A stretch of 64,000 nucleotides of DNA from SB15 sp964639245 (GCA_964639245.1 CAZXCU010000018.1:1-64000); one strand, 5' to 3'; positions 15,646 to 25,387 are shown, numbered from the stretch's first letter. Notes: generated by a model not told the origin, from the letters alone. Translations and numbers: made by a program.

Positions 15646-16458
15646 GTGAAAAATGCGCTGTCCATTGATTTAGAAGACTGGTTTTGTGCGTACAACCTCC
15701 GTCTTTCGCTTCCACAGTGGGATAGCCTAGATTTCCGAGTGGTCGACAGCACCCACCGTTTGCTTGAACTTTTTTCCCGCCATGCAGTCAAAGGAACTTT
15801 TTTTGTCTTAGGGTGGGTGGCGGAACGTGTGCCAGATTTGATTCAAGAAATCGAACAACAGGGGCATGAAATCGCTACTCATGGCTATTCTCACACGTTG
15901 CTCACCCAGATGACTCCCGATGAATTTGAAGCGGACATCCAAAAAGCCCTTGCTGTGACCCAACCTTTAATCAACCAGCCGATTCAGGGCTTCCGAGCGC
16001 CTTCTTTCACCGTGACCAAACAAACCCTCTGGGCAATCGAAATTCTCAAAAAACATGGCATCCGCTACGACTCTTCTGTTTTTCCGATAGGGTTCCACCC
16101 CGATTACGGAATAGCCGACGCATCTTTAGATATTTTTTCCCTTCATGGGCTAACCGAAGTTCCCTTGAGTGTGGCAGAAGTTTTGGGGAGACGGATTCCG
16201 TGTAGCGGGGGGGGCTATTTTCGATTGCTGCCCTATCCCCTCACCAAACAACTTATGCGAATTTGCAACCAGCAGGGGCGCTCGGTGATTTTTTATATTC
16301 ACCCATGGGAAGTTGACCCCAACCAACCACGCCAGCCACTTTCATGGTCAAAGCGGTTTCGCCATTACTATAATTTAGACAAAACACTTACCCGATTAGA
16401 TGTACTCCTCAAAAACTTTGAATTTGTACCCATTAAGGAGTTGCTTCCAGATGAATGA
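15646..16458 (+). CDS. Polysaccharide deacetylase (XrtA/PEP-CTERM-type NodB domain)
   Basis: A 270-residue carbohydrate esterase family 4 protein. The NodB motifs are visible: SIDLEDW at 6-12 (metal-binding and catalytic Asp), ATHGYSH at 77-83 (metal His pair), and GFRAPSFT at 115-122 (Arg of motif 3). The C-terminal FYIHPWEVDPNQPR is typical of the subfamily found in exopolysaccharide clusters. It removes N-acetyl groups from a nascent surface polysaccharide. GGAG lies 10 bases before the GTG at 15646, and the upstream ATG 15598 lacks a site. It is first in a five-gene operon and overlaps the methyltransferase start by 8 bases. Confidence 0.87.
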   Translation: MKNALSIDLEDWFCAYNLRLSLPQWDSLDFRVVDSTHRLLELFSRHAVKGTFFVLGWVAERVPDLIQEIEQQGHEIATHGYSHTLLTQMTPDEFEADIQKALAVTQPLINQPIQGFRAPSFTVTKQTLWAIEILKKHGIRYDSSVFPIGFHPDYGIADASLDIFSLHGLTEVPLSVAEVLGRRIPCSGGGYFRLLPYPLTKQLMRICNQQGRSVIFYIHPWEVDPNQPRQPLSWSKRFRHYYNLDKTLTRLDVLLKNFEFVPIKELLPDE

Positions 16459-17104
16459 TGAACTACGCCAGCAAAAAGACTACTGGGATAGTACCGTCAA
16501 TGAGTTTGATTCCATTTACTCGCACGAAAAAAGTAAGTTCGCCAACTGGTTAGATACAACCTTTCGCTGGGATATGTATGGACGCTACGAATATACTCTC
16601 AAACACAGCGAACCGATTGCAGGTCGCCGTATTTTAGATGTGGGGTGCGGGACAGGGCGTTATGCGCTGGAATATGCGCGGCGGGGTGCGGGGCATATTG
16701 TAGGCATTGATGTTTCCGACAAAATGATTCAAGTGTGTCACCAGCGTGCTGCTCAAGAAAATTTAGCCTCCCAATGTACTTTTTTAGTGAGCGATTTGCT
16801 CCAGTATCAGCCCGACCAACCTTTTGATGTGTGTATTGGGATTGGGTTGTTTGATTACATTCGAGATGCCCTGCCTGTCCTGAAAAAAATGCGTGACGTG
16901 GTTCAAGACCGTGCCATTGTCAGCCTGCCGCTTCTGTATACATGGCGTGCGCCTGTCCGCAAAGCACGGCTTGCCTTAAAGGGATGTCCGGTCTATTTCT
17001 ATTCACGCGCTCACACAGACACACTCATCAAACAAGCCGGTTTTGCCCGCTATGAACTTGAGCGTGTCGGTCAGCTTTACTGTGTGACCGCATTTGTGAA
17101 ATAA
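16451..17104 (+). CDS. Class I SAM-dependent methyltransferase
   Basis: A 217-residue Rossmann methyltransferase. The SAM-binding loop is ILDVGCGTGRYAL (DVGCGTG at 63-69), the acidic residue at the end of strand 2 is in GIDVSDKM, and motif IV is FDVCIGIGLFDYI. AAGGAG lies 10 bases before the ATG at 16451, and the ATG overlaps the deacetylase gene. Its place among glycosyltransferases suggests it methylates a sugar or lipid intermediate of the polysaccharide. The target is not evident. Confidence 0.85.
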   Translation: MNDELRQQKDYWDSTVNEFDSIYSHEKSKFANWLDTTFRWDMYGRYEYTLKHSEPIAGRRILDVGCGTGRYALEYARRGAGHIVGIDVSDKMIQVCHQRAAQENLASQCTFLVSDLLQYQPDQPFDVCIGIGLFDYIRDALPVLKKMRDVVQDRAIVSLPLLYTWRAPVRKARLALKGCPVYFYSRAHTDTLIKQAGFARYELERVGQLYCVTAFVK

Positions 17105-18090
17105 TGCCAGACCAATTGATTTCGGTTTTAATGCCTGTTCGGAACGAGGAGGCTTTTTTGCATCATTCCTTAGGGGCAGTGATGATGCAAGATTATCCTC
17201 ATCTCGAAATTTTAGTGATTGATGGGCGTTCCACAGACCGCACCCGTGAAATTGTTCATGCCTTGCAAAAACAAGACCCGCGAATTTGTCTTTTAGACAA
17301 TCCTGGCGAATGGCAATCCCGTGCTTTGAACATTGGCCTGCATCATGCTAAAGGAGACATTATTGCCCGTGTAGATGGACATACCCTCATCGCGCCAGAT
17401 TATATTCGTCAATGTGTTGCGCTACTTGCTCACCATCCCGATGTCGATAGTGTCGGCGGGATTCAATATGCTGTTGGCAATACAAAAATTGGACAAGCTG
17501 TTGCGTTAAGTTATCGCTCTTATTTTGGCGTGCCGAGCATTTTACGTCATGCCATTCAAGATACCTATGCGTTTGGTGCATACATGGGGGTTTGGCGGCG
17601 AGAAATCCTCAACCGTGTGGGCGGATGGCGGGAGGACTATCGCGTGCATGAAGACTTTGAACATTATTACCGTATAGGGTTGGCTGGCGGCAAAACACTC
17701 ATCTCGCTGCGGGCGAAGTCAGAATATTACTGCCGCGATACATGGCAATCGCTATGGATACAATATTTTCGCTATGGGCGTGGCAAAGTCAAAATGCTGC
17801 GCGATTACCCTCAATCACTCCATTGGCGGCACATAGTTGCCCCACTTTTTGTGCTTGCTATTGGGCTAGGTATGGTCTTGAGCTTGCTCAATTTATTAAT
17901 TTTTATTGCATGGGCATGGATGCTCGTCCTGTATGCCGTCGTCAATCTGGGAGTCTCGCTCTATCTCACATGGAAAAATTTTAACTTGATCTGGCGGGTG
18001 ATGTTGGCGTTTGTCATCATCCATTGTGCCTGGGGGCTTGGTTTCTGGGTAGAGGTGTTGGCATCCCTCAAGATGCAATCAAAAGCCTAG
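17104..18090 (+). CDS. Glycosyltransferase family 2, ExoA-like, membrane associated
   Basis: A 328-residue enzyme with a GT-A domain (residues 5-235) and three C-terminal membrane segments (about 243-320). Motifs are MPVRNEE at 10-16, LVIDGRSTDRT at 37-47, RVDGHT at 89-94 (metal/nucleotide site), and RVHEDFEHYYR as the EDxEhxxR-type acceptor motif. ExoA-like enzymes add a sugar to a lipid-linked intermediate at the inner membrane. The start overlaps the previous stop (TAATG), so translation is coupled. Confidence 0.88.
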   Translation: MPDQLISVLMPVRNEEAFLHHSLGAVMMQDYPHLEILVIDGRSTDRTREIVHALQKQDPRICLLDNPGEWQSRALNIGLHHAKGDIIARVDGHTLIAPDYIRQCVALLAHHPDVDSVGGIQYAVGNTKIGQAVALSYRSYFGVPSILRHAIQDTYAFGAYMGVWRREILNRVGGWREDYRVHEDFEHYYRIGLAGGKTLISLRAKSEYYCRDTWQSLWIQYFRYGRGKVKMLRDYPQSLHWRHIVAPLFVLAIGLGMVLSLLNLLIFIAWAWMLVLYAVVNLGVSLYLTWKNFNLIWRVMLAFVIIHCAWGLGFWVEVLASLKMQSKA

Positions 18091-18126
18091 CCGCTTACAA
18101 TGAGAGCAGACAAACAGGCGGATAAC

Positions 18127-19341
18127 ATGAAGGTTTTATTCATCACCAATTACTTTGAACCAGACTCGGGTGCAGCAGCCATCCGCTTGAGCCGCCTTGC
18201 CCGCCAACTCCATCAACGCGGTCATCATGTCACGGTACTAACCAGCCTGCCACACTATCCGCAGCGCAAAATTCACGAAGGCTATCGTCATCGCTGGGTC
18301 GTGGTCGAAAATCGGGAAGGTCTGCGGGTGATTCAAACATGGCTGTTTACGGTTGAAAATCACCGCATCCTCTTCAAATTGATGAGCCACCTCACTTTAA
18401 TGATTACCATGTTTTTGCGGGGTTTATTTTTGCCTAAGCAGGATGTCATTTTGATTGAGGCTCAACCAGTATTTCCTGCGCTGGCGGGGGTGATACTGGC
18501 ATTGCTCAAACGTACCCCCTATGTTCTCAATGTTTCTGACTTGTGGCCTGACCATCTTTTATCGCTCAAGATTTTGAAAGAAACTGATTTTTCCTATCGG
18601 TTATCTCGCCATTTAGTCAATTTTATTTATTACCGAGCGCGTCGAATTGTGACCCTGAGTCCTAAGTGGGCAGAAAGAATCGAAGGCTATATTAGCAGCC
18701 GCGATAAAATTAAGGTGATTTATAATGGGGTCGATTTATCTGTTTTTACGCCTCAACTTAATACTGATATTTTTCGTCATAAATACCAGCTAAACCATCC
18801 TAAAATGATTTCTTTCATTGGTACTTTTTCAACACAATATGATTTTCAAACCATGCTGGCGGTAACAGAGATGTTGGGCAACCGCCCGGATGTTGCTTTT
18901 CTTTTTATCGGGCAGGGAACCCAATCGGATGAATTCAAAAAATTGTTAGAGAATCATCCGCAAGTTTGCTGGATTCACTGGCTAGAACGCGATGAAATTC
19001 CACAGGCGTGGAACGCATCCTTTCTCACTTATTGGGCGGTGGGAGCAAATGAACTTTACGAGGGCATCATTCCGGCAAAACTTTATGAAGCAATGGCTTG
19101 TGGCGTGCCAATTGCCGCTGGAATAGAAGGTATCGGAGCAAAAATGATCCAAGAAAGCGGCGCGGGATTGACCGTCCCTTGTGCCAATGCTCAAAAACTT
19201 GCAGAGGCGATCACACTGTTATTAGACGATGAAATACTTTATAAAAATTGCAGCAGTGCCGCCCGCCGCTATGCCGAACAGCATTTTGACCATGAAAAAG
19301 TTGCCCAAGCCTACGAACACACCTTATTAGAAGCCCTATAA
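18127..19341 (+). CDS. Glycosyltransferase family 4 (WbuB-like)
   Basis: A 404-residue GT-B enzyme. The N-terminus VLFITNYFEPDSGAAAIRL and TSLPHYPQ are typical of WbuB-like transferases, and the C-terminal nucleotide-sugar region has IYNGVDLSVF, then IPAKLYEAMACGVPI with the conserved Glu. An AGGCGGAT site precedes the ATG at 18127. An in-frame ATG at 18100 would add nine residues but lies without a site. It probably uses an UDP- or GDP-activated sugar to extend the lipid-linked glycan. Confidence 0.88.
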   Translation: MKVLFITNYFEPDSGAAAIRLSRLARQLHQRGHHVTVLTSLPHYPQRKIHEGYRHRWVVVENREGLRVIQTWLFTVENHRILFKLMSHLTLMITMFLRGLFLPKQDVILIEAQPVFPALAGVILALLKRTPYVLNVSDLWPDHLLSLKILKETDFSYRLSRHLVNFIYYRARRIVTLSPKWAERIEGYISSRDKIKVIYNGVDLSVFTPQLNTDIFRHKYQLNHPKMISFIGTFSTQYDFQTMLAVTEMLGNRPDVAFLFIGQGTQSDEFKKLLENHPQVCWIHWLERDEIPQAWNASFLTYWAVGANELYEGIIPAKLYEAMACGVPIAAGIEGIGAKMIQESGAGLTVPCANAQKLAEAITLLLDDEILYKNCSSAARRYAEQHFDHEKVAQAYEHTLLEAL

Positions 19342-19345
19342 TCCT

Positions 19346-21796
19346 ATGCAGCGTTTTTTAATTTTAGCCGCCGTTTTGTACCTGACGTTTATTGGTGGAA
19401 CAGCCTATTCAACCAATAACCTGATTTTGCGGATTGTTTTGCATGTCTTGGTTAGTTTAGCAGTGGGGGGATGGCTGCTCAATCTGATTCGCAAGCGGCG
19501 GTCATGGCCTCGTACCCCTTTTGATTTACCCTTGTTGGCCTGTGTCCTGCTTCTCTTGGTGACAACGCTTGACTCGCAAAACGGGCGGGTGAGTTTGGAA
19601 CAAAGCTGGCCTTTCTGGATGCACCTCATCTGGTTTTATATGCTGGTGGATGTTATGCAGCAGGGACGGCAGCGCTGGGTCTTTGAAGCCTTGTTCATGG
19701 CTGCCGGCGTGTTTGTGATTATCAGTATCGTTGAAGTCGTTTCATGGTATTTGGGGACAGGCTTTGCCGGATTCAAACAGGGATGGTTTGAAATTGGCGG
19801 TTTCAGTGACCCCATCCCTCCCCAGAGAATTGAGATTTCCTTAGCCCTCAATCTTTCGACCATTGTCGGCAATTATGCTGCCTTGTTGCTCCCTGTGTTG
19901 TTTGCTTGGAGCATGACCGTTCGACAGGCCGATAACCGCTTTGGATTACGGATGGTGTGTCTTGCTTTTGTGGGGGTGCTGCTGGGCGCACAATCGCGGG
20001 GGAGTTTTGTGGCTGTGATTGGGGCAAGTGGCGTTTTAACAACCTTCTGGATGCTGCGTCAAAAACGCCTAAGCAAAATTTTCCCCCCTCGTCTCTTATT
20101 CTCAGCCTTAATTGCCGCAATTATCGGACTTGGGGTGCTGGTGCTGCTTTTTGCGACCCGTTCCACCAATACCAGTGACCAGCGCCGTATAGATATGTGG
20201 GAGAGTGCCATCACCATGGCACAAAACGACCCATTCACCGGGGTAGGGGTGTTCCAATTTGGCACAGAATATCGCACGCTCCGTGATAAAACCCTGATTC
20301 AAGACAAATTGGTTGCCGCGCATAATTTATGGCTGAACACCGCCGCCGAAACGGGTGTTTTCGGGTTGCTCATTTTAGGCTGGTTAGGTGGGCTGTTCCT
20401 GAAAATTTGGTGGAAAACGTGGCAACAGGAAGGGCAGGGGCGCAAAATTCGGTTGGAAGGGATTCTTGCCGCGCTGGTAGGCTTTTGCCTGCATAGTTTG
20501 ATTGATACTTTCACCCTATCTGCGTCGGTATTGCCCATTTTAATCTATACTGCGTATCTGGTTGCGGGCGAATATACCCCCTATCATCGCGCCAAATTGC
20601 CTGCATCCTCTGCCTTGCTGCCCTATCACTGGGTCAGGTACGCGACACTGCTTGTCACCGTTGCCTTTTTTATCTGGCTGATGCGCTTGGATGTAGCCGG
20701 TTTGCGCTATATGAACGGTTTGGTACAGATGAGCAAGGATAATCATGAACATGCACTGGACTATTTCCAACAGGCAGAATCCCTCGACCCCCGGTTAGGC
20801 ATCTACGATTTACAAATTGCGAATCTACTGGGACACATGGCACAAGAAAACCCTGAAAAATATCTTGAGGCTGCCATTCAAGCCCACCAAACAACGCTTA
20901 CTGACAACCCCACTTTTGATCTTGGCTATTTAAATCTGGCAGCGCTTTACGCCCAAAAAGGTGATTTTGAGCAAGCCGTCTTTTATAGCCAAAAAGCAGT
21001 CGGAATTCACCCCGATACTTGGCAGCATTGGCTGAAATTAGCCGAATATCAAGAAAAAACAGGCGAAAATTCAGCCGCCCTCGATTCCTACCGTGAAGCC
21101 GTTGAACTTAATCCTCTCATCACCGCTTCTGATTATTGGTTTGACAAAGAAGGGATTTTAGAAACGCTTTACCCGAACTGGACTCCTGCCATTCAGACTC
21201 TTGTGGCGATGAATCGGGGTTGGACAGACCGCGCATTAGATTCGGCTTCCCGGATTGACCCTCAAAACTATTGGGATTATCGGGCGCTCATCACTTTTGC
21301 CTTCTCTCAAGAGAATTATCCATTGGCTTTGCAATGGGCAACTGAAGCCATTGAAAAGAATGTGGGTAATTTAGGGTATTTTTATGCCGAGCGTGCAGAG
21401 ATTTATTTTCTAGTGGGTGATGAAAAACAGGCAGAAAAAGATGCCCGTACCGCCATTTTCATCAGTTCGGTTGACGGGGCGCGGGGATACTATGTATTAG
21501 CCCTTCTTCTGGAAGATTCCGAACCTGAAAAAAGCATTAACAATTATTTAGTCCAATCTGCCCCGCCAATGGTGAGTCTTCAAGAATACGCGGCGGCGGT
21601 TTATGCCCGTCCTGCTCAACTCAATTTCTTGCCCCAACTTCGCCTGCCGGGGTTAGGACGCAGCGCCTATGATGGATGGTTTTGGCTGGCGGAAAGATAC
21701 GCCGCCGATGACAACAGCAAAACAAAACCTGAGGATGTTTATGATGCGATTGCTGACCGTGACCCCTATATAGCGTTGGCAGCAACCGACTCATAA
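19346..21796 (+). CDS. O-antigen ligase/polymerase family protein with C-terminal TPR domain
   Basis: An 816-residue protein. Residues 1-450 carry about twelve membrane segments. The Wzy_C-type region includes QSRGSFVAVIGASGV near 212-226, and the conserved His in AHNLWLNTAAETGVFGLL near 323-340, both typical of O-antigen ligases. From about residue 455 a soluble part contains TPR units such as HALDYFQQAESLDPRLGIY, NLAALYAQKGDFEQAVFYSQ and QEKTGENSAALDSYREAVEL. It is last in the operon and probably polymerises or ligates the polysaccharide on the outer face. It could be WaaL-type or Wzy-type. Confidence 0.87.
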   Translation: MQRFLILAAVLYLTFIGGTAYSTNNLILRIVLHVLVSLAVGGWLLNLIRKRRSWPRTPFDLPLLACVLLLLVTTLDSQNGRVSLEQSWPFWMHLIWFYMLVDVMQQGRQRWVFEALFMAAGVFVIISIVEVVSWYLGTGFAGFKQGWFEIGGFSDPIPPQRIEISLALNLSTIVGNYAALLLPVLFAWSMTVRQADNRFGLRMVCLAFVGVLLGAQSRGSFVAVIGASGVLTTFWMLRQKRLSKIFPPRLLFSALIAAIIGLGVLVLLFATRSTNTSDQRRIDMWESAITMAQNDPFTGVGVFQFGTEYRTLRDKTLIQDKLVAAHNLWLNTAAETGVFGLLILGWLGGLFLKIWWKTWQQEGQGRKIRLEGILAALVGFCLHSLIDTFTLSASVLPILIYTAYLVAGEYTPYHRAKLPASSALLPYHWVRYATLLVTVAFFIWLMRLDVAGLRYMNGLVQMSKDNHEHALDYFQQAESLDPRLGIYDLQIANLLGHMAQENPEKYLEAAIQAHQTTLTDNPTFDLGYLNLAALYAQKGDFEQAVFYSQKAVGIHPDTWQHWLKLAEYQEKTGENSAALDSYREAVELNPLITASDYWFDKEGILETLYPNWTPAIQTLVAMNRGWTDRALDSASRIDPQNYWDYRALITFAFSQENYPLALQWATEAIEKNVGNLGYFYAERAEIYFLVGDEKQAEKDARTAIFISSVDGARGYYVLALLLEDSEPEKSINNYLVQSAPPMVSLQEYAAAVYARPAQLNFLPQLRLPGLGRSAYDGWFWLAERYAADDNSKTKPEDVYDAIADRDPYIALAATDS

Positions 21797-21843
21797 TTCA
21801 TGGTGAACGAGCAGTCCAACGCTCTCATCGCCTTATAAATTTA

Positions 21844-21866
21844 AGGGCGAGACGTTGCCCCGCCCT
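21844..21866 (-). terminator. Weak terminator hairpin for the minus-strand operon
   Basis: On the minus strand AGGGCG and CGCCCT pair over 6 bases around an 11-base loop, followed by TAAATTT. It lies between two convergent stops. Confidence 0.4.
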
Positions 21867-21889
21867 AGAGCCAAAGGGACTCAAAGGAA

Positions 21890-22315
21890 TTACTTAGGGC
21901 GGTTTTCGTCTAGCAGCGCTTCATATTTGCCCTGCCACAAATCCGCGTTGCGGGTCATTTTGGTGATGTTAATATCCGCGAAGTTGGGCAGCAGTTTCAC
22001 GATTTGCGCTGGCACTTCGTCCCATTTTTCGCCACGAATGACCATTTCTAAACGCTGGCCTGCCATGCCCACCCATGCCCATTTCTGGCGGAGTTGTTCG
22101 GCTTTCATCCAATAGTCGCGTTTTTCCCATGCGGCAGCCGATTCTTCCAAGCCTTCGTCAATTTCGCGCAGCATAAAAACAAGGGTGGCTAGCATGTCCC
22201 GCGCTTCGTCATCCACTTCGGATTTTTGGCTGAGGTGGCGCAAAATTTCCGCGCACGAACGCATATTCTGGGTACGTTTTTTGCCGGCGTTGTCGGGGTT
22301 GACTACTCTACTCAT
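21890..22315 (-). CDS. Conserved-type hypothetical protein, helical
   Basis: A 141-residue soluble protein that I do not recognise. It is mainly helical, with CAEILRHLSQKSEVDDEARDML near the start, then LREIDEGLEESAAAWEKRDYWMKAEQLRQKW, a segment rich in Trp and charge, here given only by its ends LREIDEG and LRQKW. No signal peptide or cysteine motif is present. AGGAG lies 7 bases before ATG 22315, so the ATG at 22321 is less likely. It overlaps the membrane-protein gene by 8 bases and is last in the operon. Confidence 0.6.
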   Translation of the reverse strand: MSRVVNPDNAGKKRTQNMRSCAEILRHLSQKSEVDDEARDMLATLVFMLREIDEGLEESAAAWEKRDYWMKAEQLRQKWAWVGMAGQRLEMVIRGEKWDEVPAQIVKLLPNFADINITKMTRNADLWQGKYEALLDENRPK

Positions 22316-22844
22316 GCTCATTCTCCTGCTGAGAATCTTTCAAGGTTTGTATCGGTTTCTGAGTATAGAACGCCCGTGCGGGCGCACGATTACAATACCA
22401 GATGATGTATAAAGCAACCAGTATCAGCATTGGAATCTGGCAGCGCAGTAGACTATTAAAAAGTTCTTCTGTTGAGTCCTTAAAAAGTTGCCCTTCGGAC
22501 AGGTCAGCGTTAGCATCCAGCACCCGTACAATGGATTCGAGCATCAGCATGATGGCAGTTAGCAAGACTGCCCCCTGAAAAATAAAACGGATTTGTTGGG
22601 GTTTGCCCCACCATGCAAAAATCGCCGTGATAAAAACCACCACCCCTAAAACCCCAATCGCTTGGGTGAGGGTATCGAAGGGAAAAGACGAAATACCGCA
22701 GGCAAACCCGGCATCATTCGTACAATCATTTAAACGATAGGCAAAATAGGTCTTGGCGATGGGATACACACTAAAAGCGACAATCGCGGCTAAGATGGCA
22801 AGGGTCAGCCCTAGGGGGCGGAATACACGCGGATTCTTGCTCAA
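22308..22844 (-). CDS. Four-helix integral membrane protein of unknown function
   Basis: A 178-residue protein with four hydrophobic segments at about residues 12-32, 62-80, 88-106 and 134-150. Between the first two is an extracytoplasmic loop with two cysteines (NDCTNDAGFACG), possibly a disulfide. The C-terminal 25 residues are hydrophilic. I find no family signature. Its ATG overlaps the murA stop by 4 bases, indicating translational coupling with a cell-wall gene. Confidence 0.6.
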   Translation of the reverse strand: MSKNPRVFRPLGLTLAILAAIVAFSVYPIAKTYFAYRLNDCTNDAGFACGISSFPFDTLTQAIGVLGVVVFITAIFAWWGKPQQIRFIFQGAVLLTAIMLMLESIVRVLDANADLSEGQLFKDSTEELFNSLLRCQIPMLILVALYIIWYCNRAPARAFYTQKPIQTLKDSQQENEHE

Positions 22845-24130
22845 CTGACCACCTCACGCCGAATCTGTGCGCCCAATGCTTGTAATTTTCCTTCGATATT
22901 CATATACCCTCTGTCAATTTGCTGGATATTACGGATACGGGTTGTGCCTTGGGCTGCCAGCGCCGCGATTAAAATTGCCATGCCAGCGCGAATATCCGGG
23001 CTGGAGATAATTAAATCCCCCTTGAGAACGGTTGGCCCCTGCACCATTGCCCGGTGGGGATCACACAAAACGATTCTTGCCCCCATACTGACCAATCGAT
23101 CCGTAAAAAACAGCCGCGCATCGTACATCCAATCATGAAACAACACAGTTCCCGCGCATTGCGTGGCAACAACCAGCGCCACACTCATCATATCCGGTGC
23201 AAATCCGGGCCATGGTTGGCATTTAATCTCGGGGATGGCGTTCCCTAAATCGCGCCGCACTGCCAGCGCTTGCCCGCGCCGCACCCAAATATCTTGCCCC
23301 GCAACTTCCCATTCTACGCCGAGTTTACGAAAAACCAGCGCCATCATATCCAGATGCTGCGGGTCTGCCTCACGGATACGGATTTCACCGCCTGTGACCG
23401 CTGCAACTCCTATATAACTGCCGACTTCCATATAATCTGCGCCAACCCGCGCTGTACAGCCATGCAGCCGCTCCACGCCTTCAATCACCAACTGGTTAGA
23501 GCCTATTCCGCTAATGTTTGCGCCCATGCTGTTGAGCATATGGCACAAATCCTGCACATGCGGTTCGGAAGCTGCATTACGTAGCAGGGTTGTGCCTTTC
23601 GCCAAGACTGCCGCCATAATTGCATTTTCTGTGGCGGTCACGCTGGCTTCATCCAATAAGATATTTGCGCCCTTTAAACCCTGCGTCTGCATGACAAATT
23701 TGCCATTGAAATCAATTTCTGCCCCCAATGCTTCTAAGGCCAGCAAATGGGTATCCAAACGTCGCCTCCCGATAACATCGCCACCGGGCGGGGGAAGTTC
23801 CAGTTTGCCGTAGCGCGCCAACATTGGCCCGGCAAGAACAATACTGGAGCGAATTTTTTTGGCATGGTGTGGGTCGGCAATATGGGTGGTGATGTCTTTG
23901 GCTTCTACACGAACCGTTTGTTCATCCAACCAGTCAATGCTTGCGCCGAAGCCTTCCAAAATTTTGCACAGACTACGTACATCGCCAATATTGGGGACAT
24001 TTTTGAGAATCACCGGTTCGCTGGTCAGCAAACAAGCCGGCAACATCTTGAGCGCCGCGTTTTTGTTGCCACTGGCGGTCACTTCACCTTCCAGACGATG
24101 CCCACCTTCAATCACAAATTGTTCTTGCAT
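22841..24130 (-). CDS. murA: UDP-N-acetylglucosamine 1-carboxyvinyltransferase (Cys-to-Asp type)
   Basis: Catalyses the first committed step of peptidoglycan synthesis, transferring enolpyruvate from PEP to UDP-GlcNAc. The 429-residue length is normal. Conserved sites are K23 (GNKNAALK), D313 in PGFAPDMMS, and R381 in SPDIRAGMAIL. The loop that normally reads GGCAIG reads GGDVIG, so the catalytic, fosfomycin-alkylated cysteine is D118. The same Cys-to-Asp change is known in mycobacterial and chlamydial MurA and gives intrinsic fosfomycin resistance. The gene is in a minus-strand operon below the helicase and a beta-propeller gene. Confidence 0.93.
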   Translation of the reverse strand: MQEQFVIEGGHRLEGEVTASGNKNAALKMLPACLLTSEPVILKNVPNIGDVRSLCKILEGFGASIDWLDEQTVRVEAKDITTHIADPHHAKKIRSSIVLAGPMLARYGKLELPPPGGDVIGRRRLDTHLLALEALGAEIDFNGKFVMQTQGLKGANILLDEASVTATENAIMAAVLAKGTTLLRNAASEPHVQDLCHMLNSMGANISGIGSNQLVIEGVERLHGCTARVGADYMEVGSYIGVAAVTGGEIRIREADPQHLDMMALVFRKLGVEWEVAGQDIWVRRGQALAVRRDLGNAIPEIKCQPWPGFAPDMMSVALVVATQCAGTVLFHDWMYDARLFFTDRLVSMGARIVLCDPHRAMVQGPTVLKGDLIISSPDIRAGMAILIAALAAQGTTRIRNIQQIDRGYMNIEGKLQALGAQIRREVVS

Positions 24131-24157
24131 TCCAAGCTCAATTCCTTGTTATCGGCT

Positions 24158-25357
24158 TTATCGCGCTAAGGATGCCGTTCCAATGACATCCGCAACGGGG
24201 GTCAGCTGCCCATTTACAAGATAGCTAATCTGGGTCGTTTCAAAATTGCCCTGCACGATTAAACCAGTCCCATTCCCAAAACTGATAAAATCACGCACAT
24301 TTTCAAATAATTGTTGTTTTTCGGGTGTCCACAGGGTCAATTGAGCAGTTTCTGGCAAATAATAGGCCAAAACATCATCCCATGACAGCAAGCTGATATA
24401 CGTATCAGATTCAAAAATGCGAGTTTCTGTTTGGCGGCTGACATCCCACACAAAAACGTCGGTCTGGAATGATTCCAGCGAGACACGGCGTGTATAGGCA
24501 ATTTGGGTGCCATCCGGCGACCACTGGACTTGCGCCGGAAAATCGACCTGAATTTCACCCAAAGCGCTGATTTGTTGGGGGGTGAGTTCCATCAAGAGGG
24601 CTGCAGGTAGCGCGGCAGGGTCGGTGCTGTAGACCAAATCCGCATCTGGCACTATAAACCGCACGCCTTCGCCAACCCACTGCATTTCAGGAATCCATGC
24701 CTGTTCGCTGGCGCTGCTAACCGCAGGATAGCTGTAAAACGCTGTCTGCGTTCCTGCTTCGTCATAAATTTTAATGGAGGCGGTTTGTGTGCCGTAATTG
24801 CCGGGGTTCACCACCGCAACTCGTGTTCCATCGGGCGAAGGAAAAGCGACTCCACCATTTCCCGCCGATTGAAACGGGATGACTTGGCCTGTAGTGGCAT
24901 CCACCCGCCACAAATCCCATCGGGCCAGCGGTGCATAAATCCCTTCTGCGGGTTTCCATTCAAAGGTATTCAACCAGAGCAAATGCTCGTTTTGCCATGC
25001 CAGATACCCCAAACGGGAATCGGGAGCAAATGTCTCTGCCGAAAATGTAAAAAGCGGCGTTTGTGGGGCAGCTGCATCCAAAATAACAAGATTCTGGGCA
25101 GTGTCGGTGGTGTCCAAATAGGCGAGTTTGGTATGTTCGGGGGAAAACAACGCACAGCAGGTATTCTCAGATGTGACTTGCTGCCCGTTAACCCACAAAC
25201 TGCCATCAACAACCCAAGCAACAGGCGACGTTTGGGCAGAAGTGGTGCGCCAACTCAGCGCGAGAATAAGAGAAAATGCCAGTAAACAGACACGATAGAT
25301 CGCATCCTTAAGACGAACTGGGTGTGAAACAAAAATGAGGCGCATCATGCGCCCCAT
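24158..25357 (-). CDS. Secreted TolB-like beta-propeller protein
   Basis: A 399-residue exported protein. A positively charged start and a hydrophobic stretch (LLAFSLILALSW) end in a signal cleavage near SAQ (residues 39-42). The remainder carries WD40-like/PD40 blades: CALFSPEHTKLAYLD, FPSPDGTRVAVVN, VQWSPDGTQIAYTR, each with the SPDG turn. There is no catalytic motif. The function is probably binding or monitoring at the cell surface. The first ATG has no clear site, while ATG 25345 follows GGGG at a better distance and may be the true start. It lies 30 bases below the helicase gene. Confidence 0.72.
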   Translation of the reverse strand: MGRMMRLIFVSHPVRLKDAIYRVCLLAFSLILALSWRTTSAQTSPVAWVVDGSLWVNGQQVTSENTCCALFSPEHTKLAYLDTTDTAQNLVILDAAAPQTPLFTFSAETFAPDSRLGYLAWQNEHLLWLNTFEWKPAEGIYAPLARWDLWRVDATTGQVIPFQSAGNGGVAFPSPDGTRVAVVNPGNYGTQTASIKIYDEAGTQTAFYSYPAVSSASEQAWIPEMQWVGEGVRFIVPDADLVYSTDPAALPAALLMELTPQQISALGEIQVDFPAQVQWSPDGTQIAYTRRVSLESFQTDVFVWDVSRQTETRIFESDTYISLLSWDDVLAYYLPETAQLTLWTPEKQQLFENVRDFISFGNGTGLIVQGNFETTQISYLVNGQLTPVADVIGTASLAR

Positions 25358-25387
25358 TGTAGTTGATTTGGAGAGGGTCGCAAACGG

